Origin: Streptomyces sp. ITFR-21
GTDB lineage: Bacteria; Actinomycetota; Actinomycetes; Streptomycetales; Streptomycetaceae
Direction of reading: 5' to 3'
NCBI RefSeq assembly: GCF_031844685.1
Contig: NZ_CP134605.1
Span: forward strand, 6,744,501-6,808,500
Length of the DNA: 64,000 bases
The translations under genes and the position numbers were made by a program. The notes below the pieces were generated by a model, which made no database searches, had not been told where the DNA came from, and worked only from the letters and a program-made list of their open reading frames with translations. Position 1 is the first letter of the stretch. The number at the start of each line of letters is the position of its first letter. Shown piece by piece: positions 55,043-63,571 of this stretch.

Positions 55043-55347
55043 GAAGCTTCTCCACGTCGCTGTCGAAGGAGTTCGGCGGGCGCGGGGTGCGCGTCAACGG
55101 CGTCAGCCCGGGGCCGGTCGAGACCGACCTGTGGCTCGCCGCGGACGGGCTCGCCGCGACCGCGGCCGCAGCGAACGGCTCGACCGCCGCCGACGTACGC
55201 GCCCGGGCGGCGGCGGGCACCGTCGGCGGCCGGTTCACCCGTCCGGCGGAGGTGGCGGAGCCGGTGCTGTTCCTGGCGGGCGACCGGACCGCCAACGTCA
55301 TCGGTGCAGGCTTCACCGTGGACGGCGGTTTCGTCACCACCGTCTGA
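55043..55347 (+). pseudogene. 3' fragment of a short-chain dehydrogenase/reductase gene
   Basis: About 100 codons from SFSTSLSKEFGGRGVRVNGV through SPGPVETDLWLA to AGFTVDGGFVTTV. This is the last third of a classical SDR: the helix after the active-site Tyr-Lys, the PG motif and the C-terminal VDGG. The Rossmann start and the catalytic Tyr are missing, and upstream DNA is unrelated. An internal GTG at 55087 could start an 86-aa product, but it would not be an active enzyme. Confidence 0.85.
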
Positions 55348-55415
55348 GCCCGCCCCGGCCCGCCCGCCGCGCCTCCCCCGGAGAATCCCCAGGGGACCGA
55401 CGGGCGGGCCGGGCA

Positions 55416-55458
55416 TGGTCCAGACCTATTGACGCGTGGTCGAGACCACTCCTACGCT
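55416..55458 (+). promoter_or_regulatory. Chitinase promoter with two DasR-type sites
   Basis: TGGTCCAGACCT (55416-55427), the direct-repeat element of streptomycete chitinase promoters, is followed by TGGTCGAGACCA (55437-55448), which with flanks matches the DasR consensus ACTGGTCTAGACCACT at 13 of 16. TTGACG (55429-55434), 18 bases and TACGCT (55453-55458) give the promoter, so the second site lies between -35 and -10. Repression relieved by glucosamine-phosphate is expected. Confidence 0.8.
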
Positions 55459-55517
55459 CCCTCGGGCGGCTTCTGTCAACTCGTGGTCACGGACCCACGA
55501 CGACAAGGGAGCACAGC

Positions 55518-56573
55518 ATGACCGGTCGGAGGTTACGACTGCTGGGCGTCGGCCTGGCGATGGCCTTCCTCGCACAGATCCCGGTCGCCGCGGCGGCCCA
55601 CGCGGCGGTGACCGCGGACACCTGCGCCACCAAGCCGAGGCCGGCGGGCAAGGTCCTCCAGGGCTACTGGGAGAACTGGGACGGCGCCGCCAACGGCGTT
55701 CACCCCGGGCTCGGCTGGATCCCCGTCACCGACGGCCGGATCGCCGCACACGGCTACAACGTGATCAACGCGGCCTTCCCGGTGATCCGCTCCGACGGCA
55801 CGGTGCTCTGGGAGGACGGCATGGACACCGGGGTGAAGGTGGCGACCCCCGCCGAGATGTGCCAGGCCAAGGCGGCCGGCGCGACCGTCCTGATGTCCAT
55901 CGGCGGCGCCGCGGCCGGCATCGACCTCAGCTCCAGCGCCGTCGCCGACCGCTTCGTGGCCACCGTCGTGCCGATCCTGCAGAAGTACAACTTCGACGGT
56001 ATCGACATCGACATCGAGACCGGCCTGGTCGGCAGCGGCAACATCAACACCCTGTCCACCTCGCAGGCCAACCTGGTCCGCATCATCGACGGCGTACTCG
56101 CCCGGATGCCCGCGGGCTTCGGCCTGACCATGGCGCCCGAGACGGCCTACGTCACCGGCGGCAGCATCACCTACGGCTCCATCTGGGGCGCCTACCTGCC
56201 GATCGTGAAGAAGTACGCGGACAACGGCCGGCTGTGGTGGCTGAACATGCAGTACTACAACGGCAGCATGTACGGCTGCTCCGGCGACTCCTACCAGGCC
56301 GGCACGCTGGCCGGCTTCACCGCGCAGACCAACTGCCTCAACGCGGGCCTGGTCGTCCAGGGCACCACCGTCAAGGTCCCCTACGACAAGCAGGTCCCGG
56401 GGCTGCCGGCCCAGTCCGGCGCGGGCGGCGGCTACATGTCCACCGGCCTGGTCTCGCAGGCATGGCGGACGTACGACAACGGGCTCAAGGGCCTGATGAC
56501 GTGGTCGCTCAACTGGGACGGCTCCAAGAACTGGACCTTCGGTGACAACGTCAGGGCGCTGCAAGGCCGCTGA
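55518..56573 (+). CDS. Secreted GH18 chitinase
   Basis: 351-aa endochitinase with a Sec signal peptide (RLRLLGVGLAMAFLAQIPVA, likely cut after AHA). The barrel motifs are ATVLMSIGGAAAGIDLS and NFDGIDIDIETG, with catalytic Glu167 of the DxxDxDxE signature. Chitin is cleaved with retention through the N-acetyl group. No chitin-binding domain is attached, so it may prefer soluble or amorphous chitin. The promoter carries DasR-type sites. GGGAG lies 7 bases before the ATG. Confidence 0.95.
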   Translation: MTGRRLRLLGVGLAMAFLAQIPVAAAAHAAVTADTCATKPRPAGKVLQGYWENWDGAANGVHPGLGWIPVTDGRIAAHGYNVINAAFPVIRSDGTVLWEDGMDTGVKVATPAEMCQAKAAGATVLMSIGGAAAGIDLSSSAVADRFVATVVPILQKYNFDGIDIDIETGLVGSGNINTLSTSQANLVRIIDGVLARMPAGFGLTMAPETAYVTGGSITYGSIWGAYLPIVKKYADNGRLWWLNMQYYNGSMYGCSGDSYQAGTLAGFTAQTNCLNAGLVVQGTTVKVPYDKQVPGLPAQSGAGGGYMSTGLVSQAWRTYDNGLKGLMTWSLNWDGSKNWTFGDNVRALQGR

Positions 56574-56583
56574 GTCCGGCCGG

Positions 56584-56618
56584 CACCGGCCGCGCCGTCA
56601 TCGGCGGCGCGGCCGGTG
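56584..56618 (+). terminator. Chitinase terminator
   Basis: CACCGGCCGCGCCG and its exact complement (14-bp stem, 7-base loop) start 11 bp after the stop. The gap from here to 56929 has a G/C-rich half without genes and an A/T-richer patch at 56780-56840 that probably holds the next promoter. Confidence 0.7.
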
Positions 56619-56929
56619 GCAGACGGTGCCACCTGTTCCGACCCGCCGATTCCGGGCGTTGTTCCGGTACCGCCGGCCCACCGGACCCGGCGGCACGGGA
56701 CCGGACCGGGCCACGGTCCGACCGGGATCCCCGATGCCGACCGACCAGGGCGAATCATCGGGACAGGCGTTCTTGCGGCCATTGTGTCAATAATTTCGCC
56801 TGGCGCGCGGACTATTGCGCTCCGGTAACGCAGTCATTACGATCCCCCGCGCCAGACTTCCCAACCGCTGCCGACTGCCGACCGGTCGCACGGGGCCGGG
56901 AGTTGACAGCCGATCGGAGGAGCGTCCAG

Positions 56930-58915
56930 ATGGGTGTCACACGCCGGGTCTTCCTGCAGGCCGCCGTCGCGGTGGGAGCCGCGGGATCGATCGGGGCCGC
57001 CGAGACCGCCGCGGCCGGGAGCGCGAACGCCGCCAGTGCTCCCGGTGACGTGGTCGGTAAGGTGACGGTGGGTTATCAGGGGTGGTTCGCCTGTATCGGT
57101 GACGGTGCTCCGATCAATGGCTGGTGGCATTGGACGCAGAACTGGGGTCAGACGCCGTCGCCGTCGAACACGGGTATCAAGTGCTGGCCGGACATGCGGG
57201 AGTACGCGCACGGTTATCAGACCGGCTATGCGAGTCTGGGGAACGGGCAGCCAGCGACGTTGTTCTCGTCGTACGACCAGCAGACGGTGGACACGCATTT
57301 CCTGTGGTTGCAGCAGAACGGTATCGACACGGCGGCGTTGCAGCGGTTCAACCCGACGGGGGGTGAGGGTCCGACGCGGGATGCGATGGCGGTGAAGGTG
57401 CGCAGTGCGGCGGAGTCGCACGGGCGGAAGTTCTACGTCATGTACGACGTGTCGGGGTGGTCGAACATGCAGTCGGAGATCAAGGCCGACTGGACGAACA
57501 AGATGCAGGCCCACACGGCGTCCCCCGCCTACGCGGTGCAGAACGGGAAGCCGGTGGTGTGCATCTGGGGGTTCGGGTTCAACGACGACAACCATCCGTT
57601 TTCGACGGCGGCGTGCCTGGACGTGATCAACTGGTTCAAGGCGCAGGGGTGCTATGTGATCGGCGGTGTGCCGCGGGAGTGGCGGACCGGCGGTGCGGGA
57701 ACCCGCTCGGGGTATGCGGACGTGTATCACGCGTTCAACATGATCTCGCCGTGGATGGTGGGTGCGATCGGGAACGCCGGTGATTCGGACAACGCGTACA
57801 ACACGTACACGGTGGGGGATCAGGCGGACTGCAACGCGCACGGGATCGACTATCAGCCGTGTGTGCTGCCGGGGGATGTGTCGGCGCGGCAGCGTGCGCA
57901 CGGCGATTTCATGTGGCGGCAGTTCTACAATGTGGTGCGCGCGGGGGTGCAGGGGGTCTATATCTCGATGTTCGACGAGTTCAACGAGGGGAACCAGATC
58001 GCGAAGACGGCGGAGTCGCAGGCGTGGACTCCGACGAATTCGGGGTTCCTGGCGCTCGACGAGGACGGTACGGCGTGCTCGTCGGACTACTACCTGCGGC
58101 TGACCGGTGACGGCGGGCGGATGCTCAAGGGGCAGATCGCGCTGACCGCGACCCGGCCCACCCCACCCGTCGTCACCGGCGGCGGCGACACCACTCCACC
58201 CACGGCGCCCGGCAACCTGCACGTCACCGCCCACACCGGCACCTCCGTCACGCTGGCCTGGACCGCCTCGACCGACAACGTGGGCGTCACCGGCTACCGG
58301 ATCCGATCGGTGTCCGGCTCCACCGCCACCGTCGTCGGCACCACCGGCTCGAACACCACCGCCTACACCGTCACCGGCCTGAACCCGTCCACCGGCTACA
58401 CCTACGACGTCCAGGCCCTTGACGCGGCCGGCGGCATCTCGCAGGCGTCCAACCGGGTGACCGCCACCACTGACGCGGGCACCCCGCCGCCGGCCACCAA
58501 CCTGGCGCTGCACCGCCCCACCTCCGAGAGCAGCCACACCCAGGTCTACGGCTCCGGCAACGCCACCGACGGCGACACCGACAGCTACTGGGAATCCGCC
58601 AACAACGCCTTCCCGCAGTGGATCCAGGTCGACCTGGGCTCCGCGCTCGGTGTGAAGCGGCTGGTGCTGAACCTGCCGCCGGCCACCGCCTGGGCCACCC
58701 GCTCCCAGACCCTCTCGGTCCAGGGCAGCACCGACGGCGGGTCCTTTTCGCAGCTGCTCGGGTCCGCCGCCCACACCTTCGACCCGGCCTCGGGCAACAC
58801 CGCGACCGTCACCCTGCCGGCCACCGTCACCACCCGGTACGTCCGGCTGACCTTCACCGCCAACACCGGCTGGCCGGCCGCCCAGCTCTCCGAGTTCCAG
58901 GTCTTCGGCGCCTGA
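56930..58915 (+). CDS. Secreted GH71/99-like glycoside hydrolase with FN3 and discoidin/CBM domains
   Basis: 661-aa exoenzyme. The start MGVTRRVFLQAAVAVGAAGS is a Tat-type signal. Residues about 40-400 resemble GH99-like enzymes (KVTVGYQGWFACIGDGAPIN, MISPWMVGAIGN, GVYISMFDEFNEGNQIAKTA with likely catalytic acids). About 420-510 is a fibronectin III domain (PPTAPGNLHVTAHTGTSVTL), and about 525-661 an F5/8-type carbohydrate-binding domain (ATDGDTDSYWESANNAFPQW). Endo-acting attack on mannan-like glycans is the family role. The codon style of 57050-58130 differs from both ends, suggesting a mosaic gene. GGAGGAG precedes the ATG. Confidence 0.85.
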   Translation: MGVTRRVFLQAAVAVGAAGSIGAAETAAAGSANAASAPGDVVGKVTVGYQGWFACIGDGAPINGWWHWTQNWGQTPSPSNTGIKCWPDMREYAHGYQTGYASLGNGQPATLFSSYDQQTVDTHFLWLQQNGIDTAALQRFNPTGGEGPTRDAMAVKVRSAAESHGRKFYVMYDVSGWSNMQSEIKADWTNKMQAHTASPAYAVQNGKPVVCIWGFGFNDDNHPFSTAACLDVINWFKAQGCYVIGGVPREWRTGGAGTRSGYADVYHAFNMISPWMVGAIGNAGDSDNAYNTYTVGDQADCNAHGIDYQPCVLPGDVSARQRAHGDFMWRQFYNVVRAGVQGVYISMFDEFNEGNQIAKTAESQAWTPTNSGFLALDEDGTACSSDYYLRLTGDGGRMLKGQIALTATRPTPPVVTGGGDTTPPTAPGNLHVTAHTGTSVTLAWTASTDNVGVTGYRIRSVSGSTATVVGTTGSNTTAYTVTGLNPSTGYTYDVQALDAAGGISQASNRVTATTDAGTPPPATNLALHRPTSESSHTQVYGSGNATDGDTDSYWESANNAFPQWIQVDLGSALGVKRLVLNLPPATAWATRSQTLSVQGSTDGGSFSQLLGSAAHTFDPASGNTATVTLPATVTTRYVRLTFTANTGWPAAQLSEFQVFGA

Positions 58916-58925
58916 TCCCCGTTCG

Positions 58926-59043
58926 CCGCCTCATGGACCTCCGGCGCGCGTGCGGTCCGTGAGGCGGCTCAGCCGTCCGCGGCGGACCGGGCCGATCCCG
59001 GCCCGGGGGCCATCCATCCGGCCGGTTCCGGGACGGATGGCCC
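58926..59043. terminator. Two consecutive hairpins between convergent genes
   Basis: Stem one pairs 58926-58938 with 58955-58967 (12 of 13), stem two pairs 59007-59019 with 59031-59043 (12 of 13). One probably serves each convergent gene. Confidence 0.6.
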
Positions 59044-59079
59044 GAAGGGCCGGGGGCCGTGCGGTCCGCTCCTTTGCGG

Positions 59080-59907
59080 TCAGCTCCGCGCGAAGGCCAG
59101 CAGGTCCGCGTTGAACTCGTCGCGGTACGGGGCCACCATCGACAGGCCGTGCGGGGCGCCGGGGTACACCTTCAGCGTCGAGCCCTTGACCAGCTTGGAC
59201 GACTTGTACGCCGCCGCCACGATGGGCACGATCTGGTCGTCGTCGCCGTGCGCGATGAGGGTCGGGACGTCGAAACGGCCCAGATCCTCGGTGAGGTCGG
59301 TCTCGGAGAACGCCTTCACGCAGTCGTACGCGCCCTTGATCCCGACCGTCATCGACCACAGCCAGAACGCGTCCCGCGTCCCCCGGGTCACGGTCGAGCC
59401 GGGCCGGTTGGCGCCGTAGAAGGAGGCGCTGAGGTCCTCGTAGAACTGGGAGCGGTCGTTGGCGACACCGTCCCTGATCTGGTCGAAGACCTCGATCGGC
59501 AGCCCCTCGGGGTTGGCGGGGGTCTTGAGCATCAGCGGCGGGATCGCGCCGAGCAAAACGACCTTGGCGACGCGGGCGGTGCCGTGCCGGCCGATGTAGC
59601 GGGTCACCTCGCCGCCACCGGTGGAGTGGCCGACCAGGATGATGTCGCGCAGGTCCAGCTGCTCGATCAGCGCCGACAGGTCGTCGGCGTAGGTGTCCAT
59701 GTCGTTGCCGTCCCAGGTCTGGCTGGAGCGCCCGTGGCCGCGGCGGTCGTGCACCACGGCCCGGAAACCGTTCTCGGCCACCAGCTGGGCCTGGGGGTCC
59801 CAGGCGTCGCCGGTCAGCGGCCAGCCGTGGCTGAACAGGACCGGCTGACCCGACCCCCAGTCCTTGTAGAAGATCTCGGCGCCGTCCTTGATGGAGATGA
59901 AGGGCAT
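59080..59907 (-). CDS. Non-heme haloperoxidase-type alpha/beta-hydrolase
   Basis: 275-aa cofactor-free hydrolase of the bromoperoxidase/chloroperoxidase family (perhydrolase or esterase). Family marks are LFSHGWPLTGDAWDPQ, VVHDRRGHGRSSQTWDGNDM, the Ser nucleophile in LVGHSTGGGEVTRYIGRHG, acid in LIAHGDDDQIVPI, and His in YPGAPHGLSM. Length and sequence are typical. Halogenation by these proteins is only a side reaction with peracids. It stands alone, reading leftward. Confidence 0.94.
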   Translation of the reverse strand: MPFISIKDGAEIFYKDWGSGQPVLFSHGWPLTGDAWDPQAQLVAENGFRAVVHDRRGHGRSSQTWDGNDMDTYADDLSALIEQLDLRDIILVGHSTGGGEVTRYIGRHGTARVAKVVLLGAIPPLMLKTPANPEGLPIEVFDQIRDGVANDRSQFYEDLSASFYGANRPGSTVTRGTRDAFWLWSMTVGIKGAYDCVKAFSETDLTEDLGRFDVPTLIAHGDDDQIVPIVAAAYKSSKLVKGSTLKVYPGAPHGLSMVAPYRDEFNADLLAFARS

Positions 59908-60177
59908 GACGTCATTCCTTTCGATCGCATCCAGTGGGACACCACGGCGGTGCGCGTCCCCGCCGCGGCGCTTGGGCGTACGGGGCCGGCGGTCTTCTCG
60001 GGGTGACAGGATCTCCGGCCCGGCCGGAACACGCCCGGAACACGGGCAGAAGCGCCGGGGACGCGGGCGACCCGCGTGGCGCGGGCGGCCGAACCGCATG
60101 TGCCGCCGTCACCAACGTACCCGACAAATCGGGCACGGGCCTGTTCGCTGGGAGGCGTTCGGCCCGGCCCGCGCGGT

Positions 60178-61686
60178 CTACTGCCGCGGCCGGGCCCGGC
60201 GTTGGGTCCGCAGCGTCTCCAGCAGCCGCAGCCAGACCTCAGCGGCCGTGGGATAGCTGGGCACGACATGCCACAGCACGGACAGCGGCACCCGGGCGAC
60301 CACCGCCGTCGTCGCGGAGTGGACCAGGTCCGCGACACCGGACCCGACGAAGGTCGCGCCCACCACGGTGTCGGTGGCCCGGTCCACGACGAGCTTGGCG
60401 CGGCCCAGATAGTCCTCCCGCATCACGTACGTGCCCGCGAGCCCGGCCATGTCGTACTCGGCCGTCTCGACGTCCAGGCCCGCCGCGCGAGCCTGCCGCT
60501 CGGTCATGCCCGCCGATCCCACCTCCGGGTCGGTGAAGGTCACCTGCGGGTTGCCGCGGTGCCCGGCGGCGGCGCTCAGCCCGCTGTCCTCGCCCCCGGC
60601 CGGCTCGCGCCCCGCCGCGCGTGCGGCGATCACCTCGCCGGCGACGCGCGCCTGGTACTTGCCCATGTGGGTCAGCAGCGCCCGCCCGCAGGCGTCGCCG
60701 ACCGCGTAGAGCCACCGGCCCGGCACCGCCCGCACGCACTGCCGGTCGTCGACCTCCAGGTAGCCGCCGCCGTCGGCGCCGACCGTCGACAGGCCGATGT
60801 CCCCGGTGTTCGGCGTGCGCCCGGTGGCGAGCACCAGTTCGTCGGCCGACAGGGTGCTGCCGTCGTCGAGCTGGAGGGTGAGCTCGCCGCCGTGGGGCAC
60901 CCCGGTGCCCGTGTCCCGCGGGCCGGCGCGCCGCACACTGCTGACGGTGCGGTCCGGCAGCAGCCGTACGCCCGACGCGCGCAGCCGATCGGCGACCAGC
61001 TGTCCGGCGAACGGCTCGGAACGCCCGAGCAGGCCGGTGCCCCGGTAGACCACCGTCAGCTCGGCGACGCCCAGCGCGCGCAGCCAGGTCGCCGACTCGC
61101 AGGCGACCACCCCGCCGCCCAGGATCACCACCCGGCGGGGCACCTCGTGCACGTTGGTGACGTCCCGTGAGGTCCAGGCACGGGCCTCGGCCAGGCCGGG
61201 GACCGGCGGCACGGCGGTGGTGGACCCGGTGTCGACCACCACCGCGTGCCGGGCGGTCAGGGTACGGGTGCCGCCCCCGGCCGTCGCCACCTCCACCCGG
61301 CGCTCCCCGGCAAGCCGCCCGTACCCGCGCACCACGTCGATGCCGGTGTCCAGCGCCCAGCCGACCTGCGAGGTGTCGTCGAGGCCGTCGACGACGGTGT
61401 CCCGGCGGGCCAGCGCCGCGGGCACGTCCAGGGTGCGGCCGACGAGCAGCGAGGCCACCCCGGGCACATGGCGGGCGCCGCTGAGCACCTCGGCCGGCCG
61501 CAGCAGCGCCTTGCTCGGCATGCAGGCCCAGTACGAGCACTCGCCGCCCAGCAGTTCCGCCTCGACCAGCACCGCGTCGAGGCCGGAGAACTGCGTCGCG
61601 TACTGAGCGGCGTTCTCCCCGGCAGCGGCGCCGCCCAGCACGATGACGTCCCACTCGCAGCGGTCGGGGTCAACGGAGGCCGCCAT
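60178..61686 (-). CDS. Pyridine-nucleotide disulfide oxidoreductase (Lpd/MerA-like)
   Basis: 502-aa flavoprotein. FAD binding is shown by DVIVLGGAAAGENAAQYA, the redox disulfide by Cys50 and Cys55 in GGECSYWACMPSKALL, NAD(P) binding by RVVILGGGVVACESATWLRA, and a second FAD contact by LYAVGDACGRALLTHMGKYQ. The C-terminal active-site block is HVVPSYPTAAEVW, a variant of HAHPTLSE. It may act as a soluble quinone, mycothiol-type or general disulfide reductase; no 2-oxoacid complex genes adjoin it. Confidence 0.9.
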   Translation of the reverse strand: MAASVDPDRCEWDVIVLGGAAAGENAAQYATQFSGLDAVLVEAELLGGECSYWACMPSKALLRPAEVLSGARHVPGVASLLVGRTLDVPAALARRDTVVDGLDDTSQVGWALDTGIDVVRGYGRLAGERRVEVATAGGGTRTLTARHAVVVDTGSTTAVPPVPGLAEARAWTSRDVTNVHEVPRRVVILGGGVVACESATWLRALGVAELTVVYRGTGLLGRSEPFAGQLVADRLRASGVRLLPDRTVSSVRRAGPRDTGTGVPHGGELTLQLDDGSTLSADELVLATGRTPNTGDIGLSTVGADGGGYLEVDDRQCVRAVPGRWLYAVGDACGRALLTHMGKYQARVAGEVIAARAAGREPAGGEDSGLSAAAGHRGNPQVTFTDPEVGSAGMTERQARAAGLDVETAEYDMAGLAGTYVMREDYLGRAKLVVDRATDTVVGATFVGSGVADLVHSATTAVVARVPLSVLWHVVPSYPTAAEVWLRLLETLRTQRRARPRQ

Positions 61687-62020
61687 CGGCTCCACCCCCT
61701 TGTCCACGGGTGGTCCTGACCGGGACGAGCCGACTGCGAGCCATACGGTGACCGCCTCCCTGCCGGAAACCCTCGCCCGGCGTACGCCCTTCCACGATCG
61801 CCCCGCTCCGGAGGTCCCGCCACCGGCGCGCCCCGGGGCGTACCCGGCGGCCCGTCTCCGTACGACGCCGGTCGTACGGAGCTTCCCCCTGTGGTCGCGG
61901 TCGGGTGGAAGCCGGATCCGCCCGCAGGGTGTCGCGGCGCCGGGGGTGCGGAAAGCATGCCGGTCATGCACCGTCCCCCATCCCCATCCCCATCCCCATC
62001 CCGTCAGCCGAGGACCGTCG
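61687..62020. other. 334-bp gap with CCCCAT hexanucleotide repeat
   Basis: Between divergent units. 61976-62001 carries four to five tandem CCCCAT/CCATCC units. Near 61860-61880 are short GTACG/CGTAC repeats (CGTACGACGCCGGTCGTACG), a likely operator or promoter part for the oxidoreductase. No gene seen. Confidence 0.55.
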
Positions 62021-63242
62021 TTGATCGGAGCGCACGTCCTGACCAAACGCTACGGTGAGCGCACCGCGTGGCCGACCTCAGCTTCACCGTACGGCCGGGC
62101 GCGGTCACCGGCTTCCTGGGCCCGAACGGGGCGGGGGGAACCACCACGGTGCGGATGATCCTGGGCCTGGACGCTCCGACCTGGGGGCGGGTCACCGTCA
62201 ACGGCAGGCCCTACGCCGAGCGCCCGGCGCCGCTGCGCGAGGTCGGGGCGATGCTGGAGGCCCGCGCCATCCACACCGGCCGCAGCGCCTACCACCACCT
62301 GCTCGCGCTGGCCGCCACCAGCGGCATCCCGCGCCGCCGGGTGGACGAGGTGATCGACGTCGTGGGCCTGCGCGAGGTGGCCCGCAAACGGGCTGGCGGC
62401 TTCTCCCTGGGCATGGGACAGCGCCTGGACATCGCCAGGGCGCTGCTGGGCGATCCGGCCACGCTGGTGCTCGACGAGCCGGTCAACGGTCTGGATCCCG
62501 AGGGCATCCTGTGGCCCACCTTCTTCACGCTGCTGCCCGCCGTGGTCGCGCCCGTCGGCTTCGGCGTGCTGTTCTGCGCGGTGGCCGCGGCCCGCTGGCC
62601 GCACACGGGGGCCGGCGGGCGGGCGGGCTTCGACCCGGCGCTCACCAGCCTGCGCGGCTACTTCCTGGCCCAGCTCGCGGTCGGCGTGCTCGGCGTGCTC
62701 GTCGTGCTCGTCGTCAGCGGCGAGTACGCGACCGGCATGATCCGCGCCACGCTGTCCGCCGTACCGCGTCGGCTGCCGGTGCCGTGGGCCAGGGCGGCGC
62801 TGTACTCGGCCGTCACCTGGGTGTTGATGACCGCCGGAGCCCTGACCGCCTTCCTGGCCGGGCAGGCCCCGCTGTCCGGCCGGGGCGTCGACGCCTCGCT
62901 GAGCGACCCCGGAATCACCCGCATGGTGCTGGGCACCGGCCTGTACCTGACGGTCGTCGCCCTGCTCGGCGTCGGGATCGGCGCGCTGGTCGCAACACCG
63001 CGGGCGGCATCGCCACCGTCTTCGGCCTGCCGCTGGTGCTGCCCGCCCTCGCCCAGGCGCTGCCCGCCTCCTGGTACGACCGCATCGGGCCCTACCTGCC
63101 GAGCAACGCCGGCCAGGCACTGCTCGCCCTACACCGCGGCGGGCACACCCTGGCGCCCTGGACCGGCTTCGCGGTCTTCTGCCGCTACGCCCTGGCGGCG
63201 CTGGCCGCCGCCGCGGTCACGCTCAAGCGGCGCGACGCCTGA
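62021..63242 (+). pseudogene. ABC-2 transporter wreck: ATPase fused in frame to permease
   Basis: The ATPase opening (AHVLTKRYGERTA) is one frame off from the next part (ADLSFTVRPGAVTGFLGPNG) because one G is missing near 62068. Walker A reads GPNGAGGTTT, so the essential Lys is Gly. After LVLDEPVNGLDPEGILW the ATPase C-terminus and the permease N-terminus are deleted, and the frame passes into permease sequence (FGVLFCAVAAARWPHT, SEYATGMIRATLSAVPRR-like). Another shift near 63000 leads to VFGLPLVLPALAQALPASWY and the stop. Four lesions make this a real pseudogene. Confidence 0.9.
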
Positions 63243-63249
63243 CGCGGCC

Positions 63250-63489
63250 TCAGGCCGGGCCGGGGGCGAACCAGAGCTCGTCGTCGGGGTTCAGCGTCAG
63301 CACGACGCTGGACCCCTCGTGCAGCACGCCGGCCAGCGTCACCAGCACCTTCGCCGTGCCCACCTCGGCGAAGGCGATCCGCCCGTACACCGGGACGCCC
63401 TCGGAGGTCTTGTAGGCGAAGGTCTCGCCGATGAGGCTGCCGTCCAGCTCCTTGGCGGGGACGGCCCTGGCGTTGCGGTGCACGTTCAT
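63250..63489 (-). CDS. Small hypothetical protein (79 aa)
   Basis: 79-aa soluble protein, MNVHRNARAVPAKELDGSLI at the start, then beta-strand-like GVPVYGRIAFAEVGTAKVLV and SSVVLTLNPDDELWF. No known domain is recognised; composition suggests a small all-beta fold. GGGAG lies 7 bases before the ATG. Convergent with the ABC pseudogene, 7 bp apart. Confidence 0.65.
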   Translation of the reverse strand: MNVHRNARAVPAKELDGSLIGETFAYKTSEGVPVYGRIAFAEVGTAKVLVTLAGVLHEGSSVVLTLNPDDELWFAPGPA

Positions 63490-63571
63490 GTGATCTCCCT
63501 GTCCGGGGTGGGGCCGTGATCCTACGGGGCCGCCGGCCGGCGGATCGCGGCGCCGCGGCCGGGACCCGCGC

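Noticed and set aside
61643..62158. Plus-strand frame running into the ABC pseudogene
   Set aside because: Only its last part resembles an ATPase start; the rest is antisense to the oxidoreductase and intergenic.
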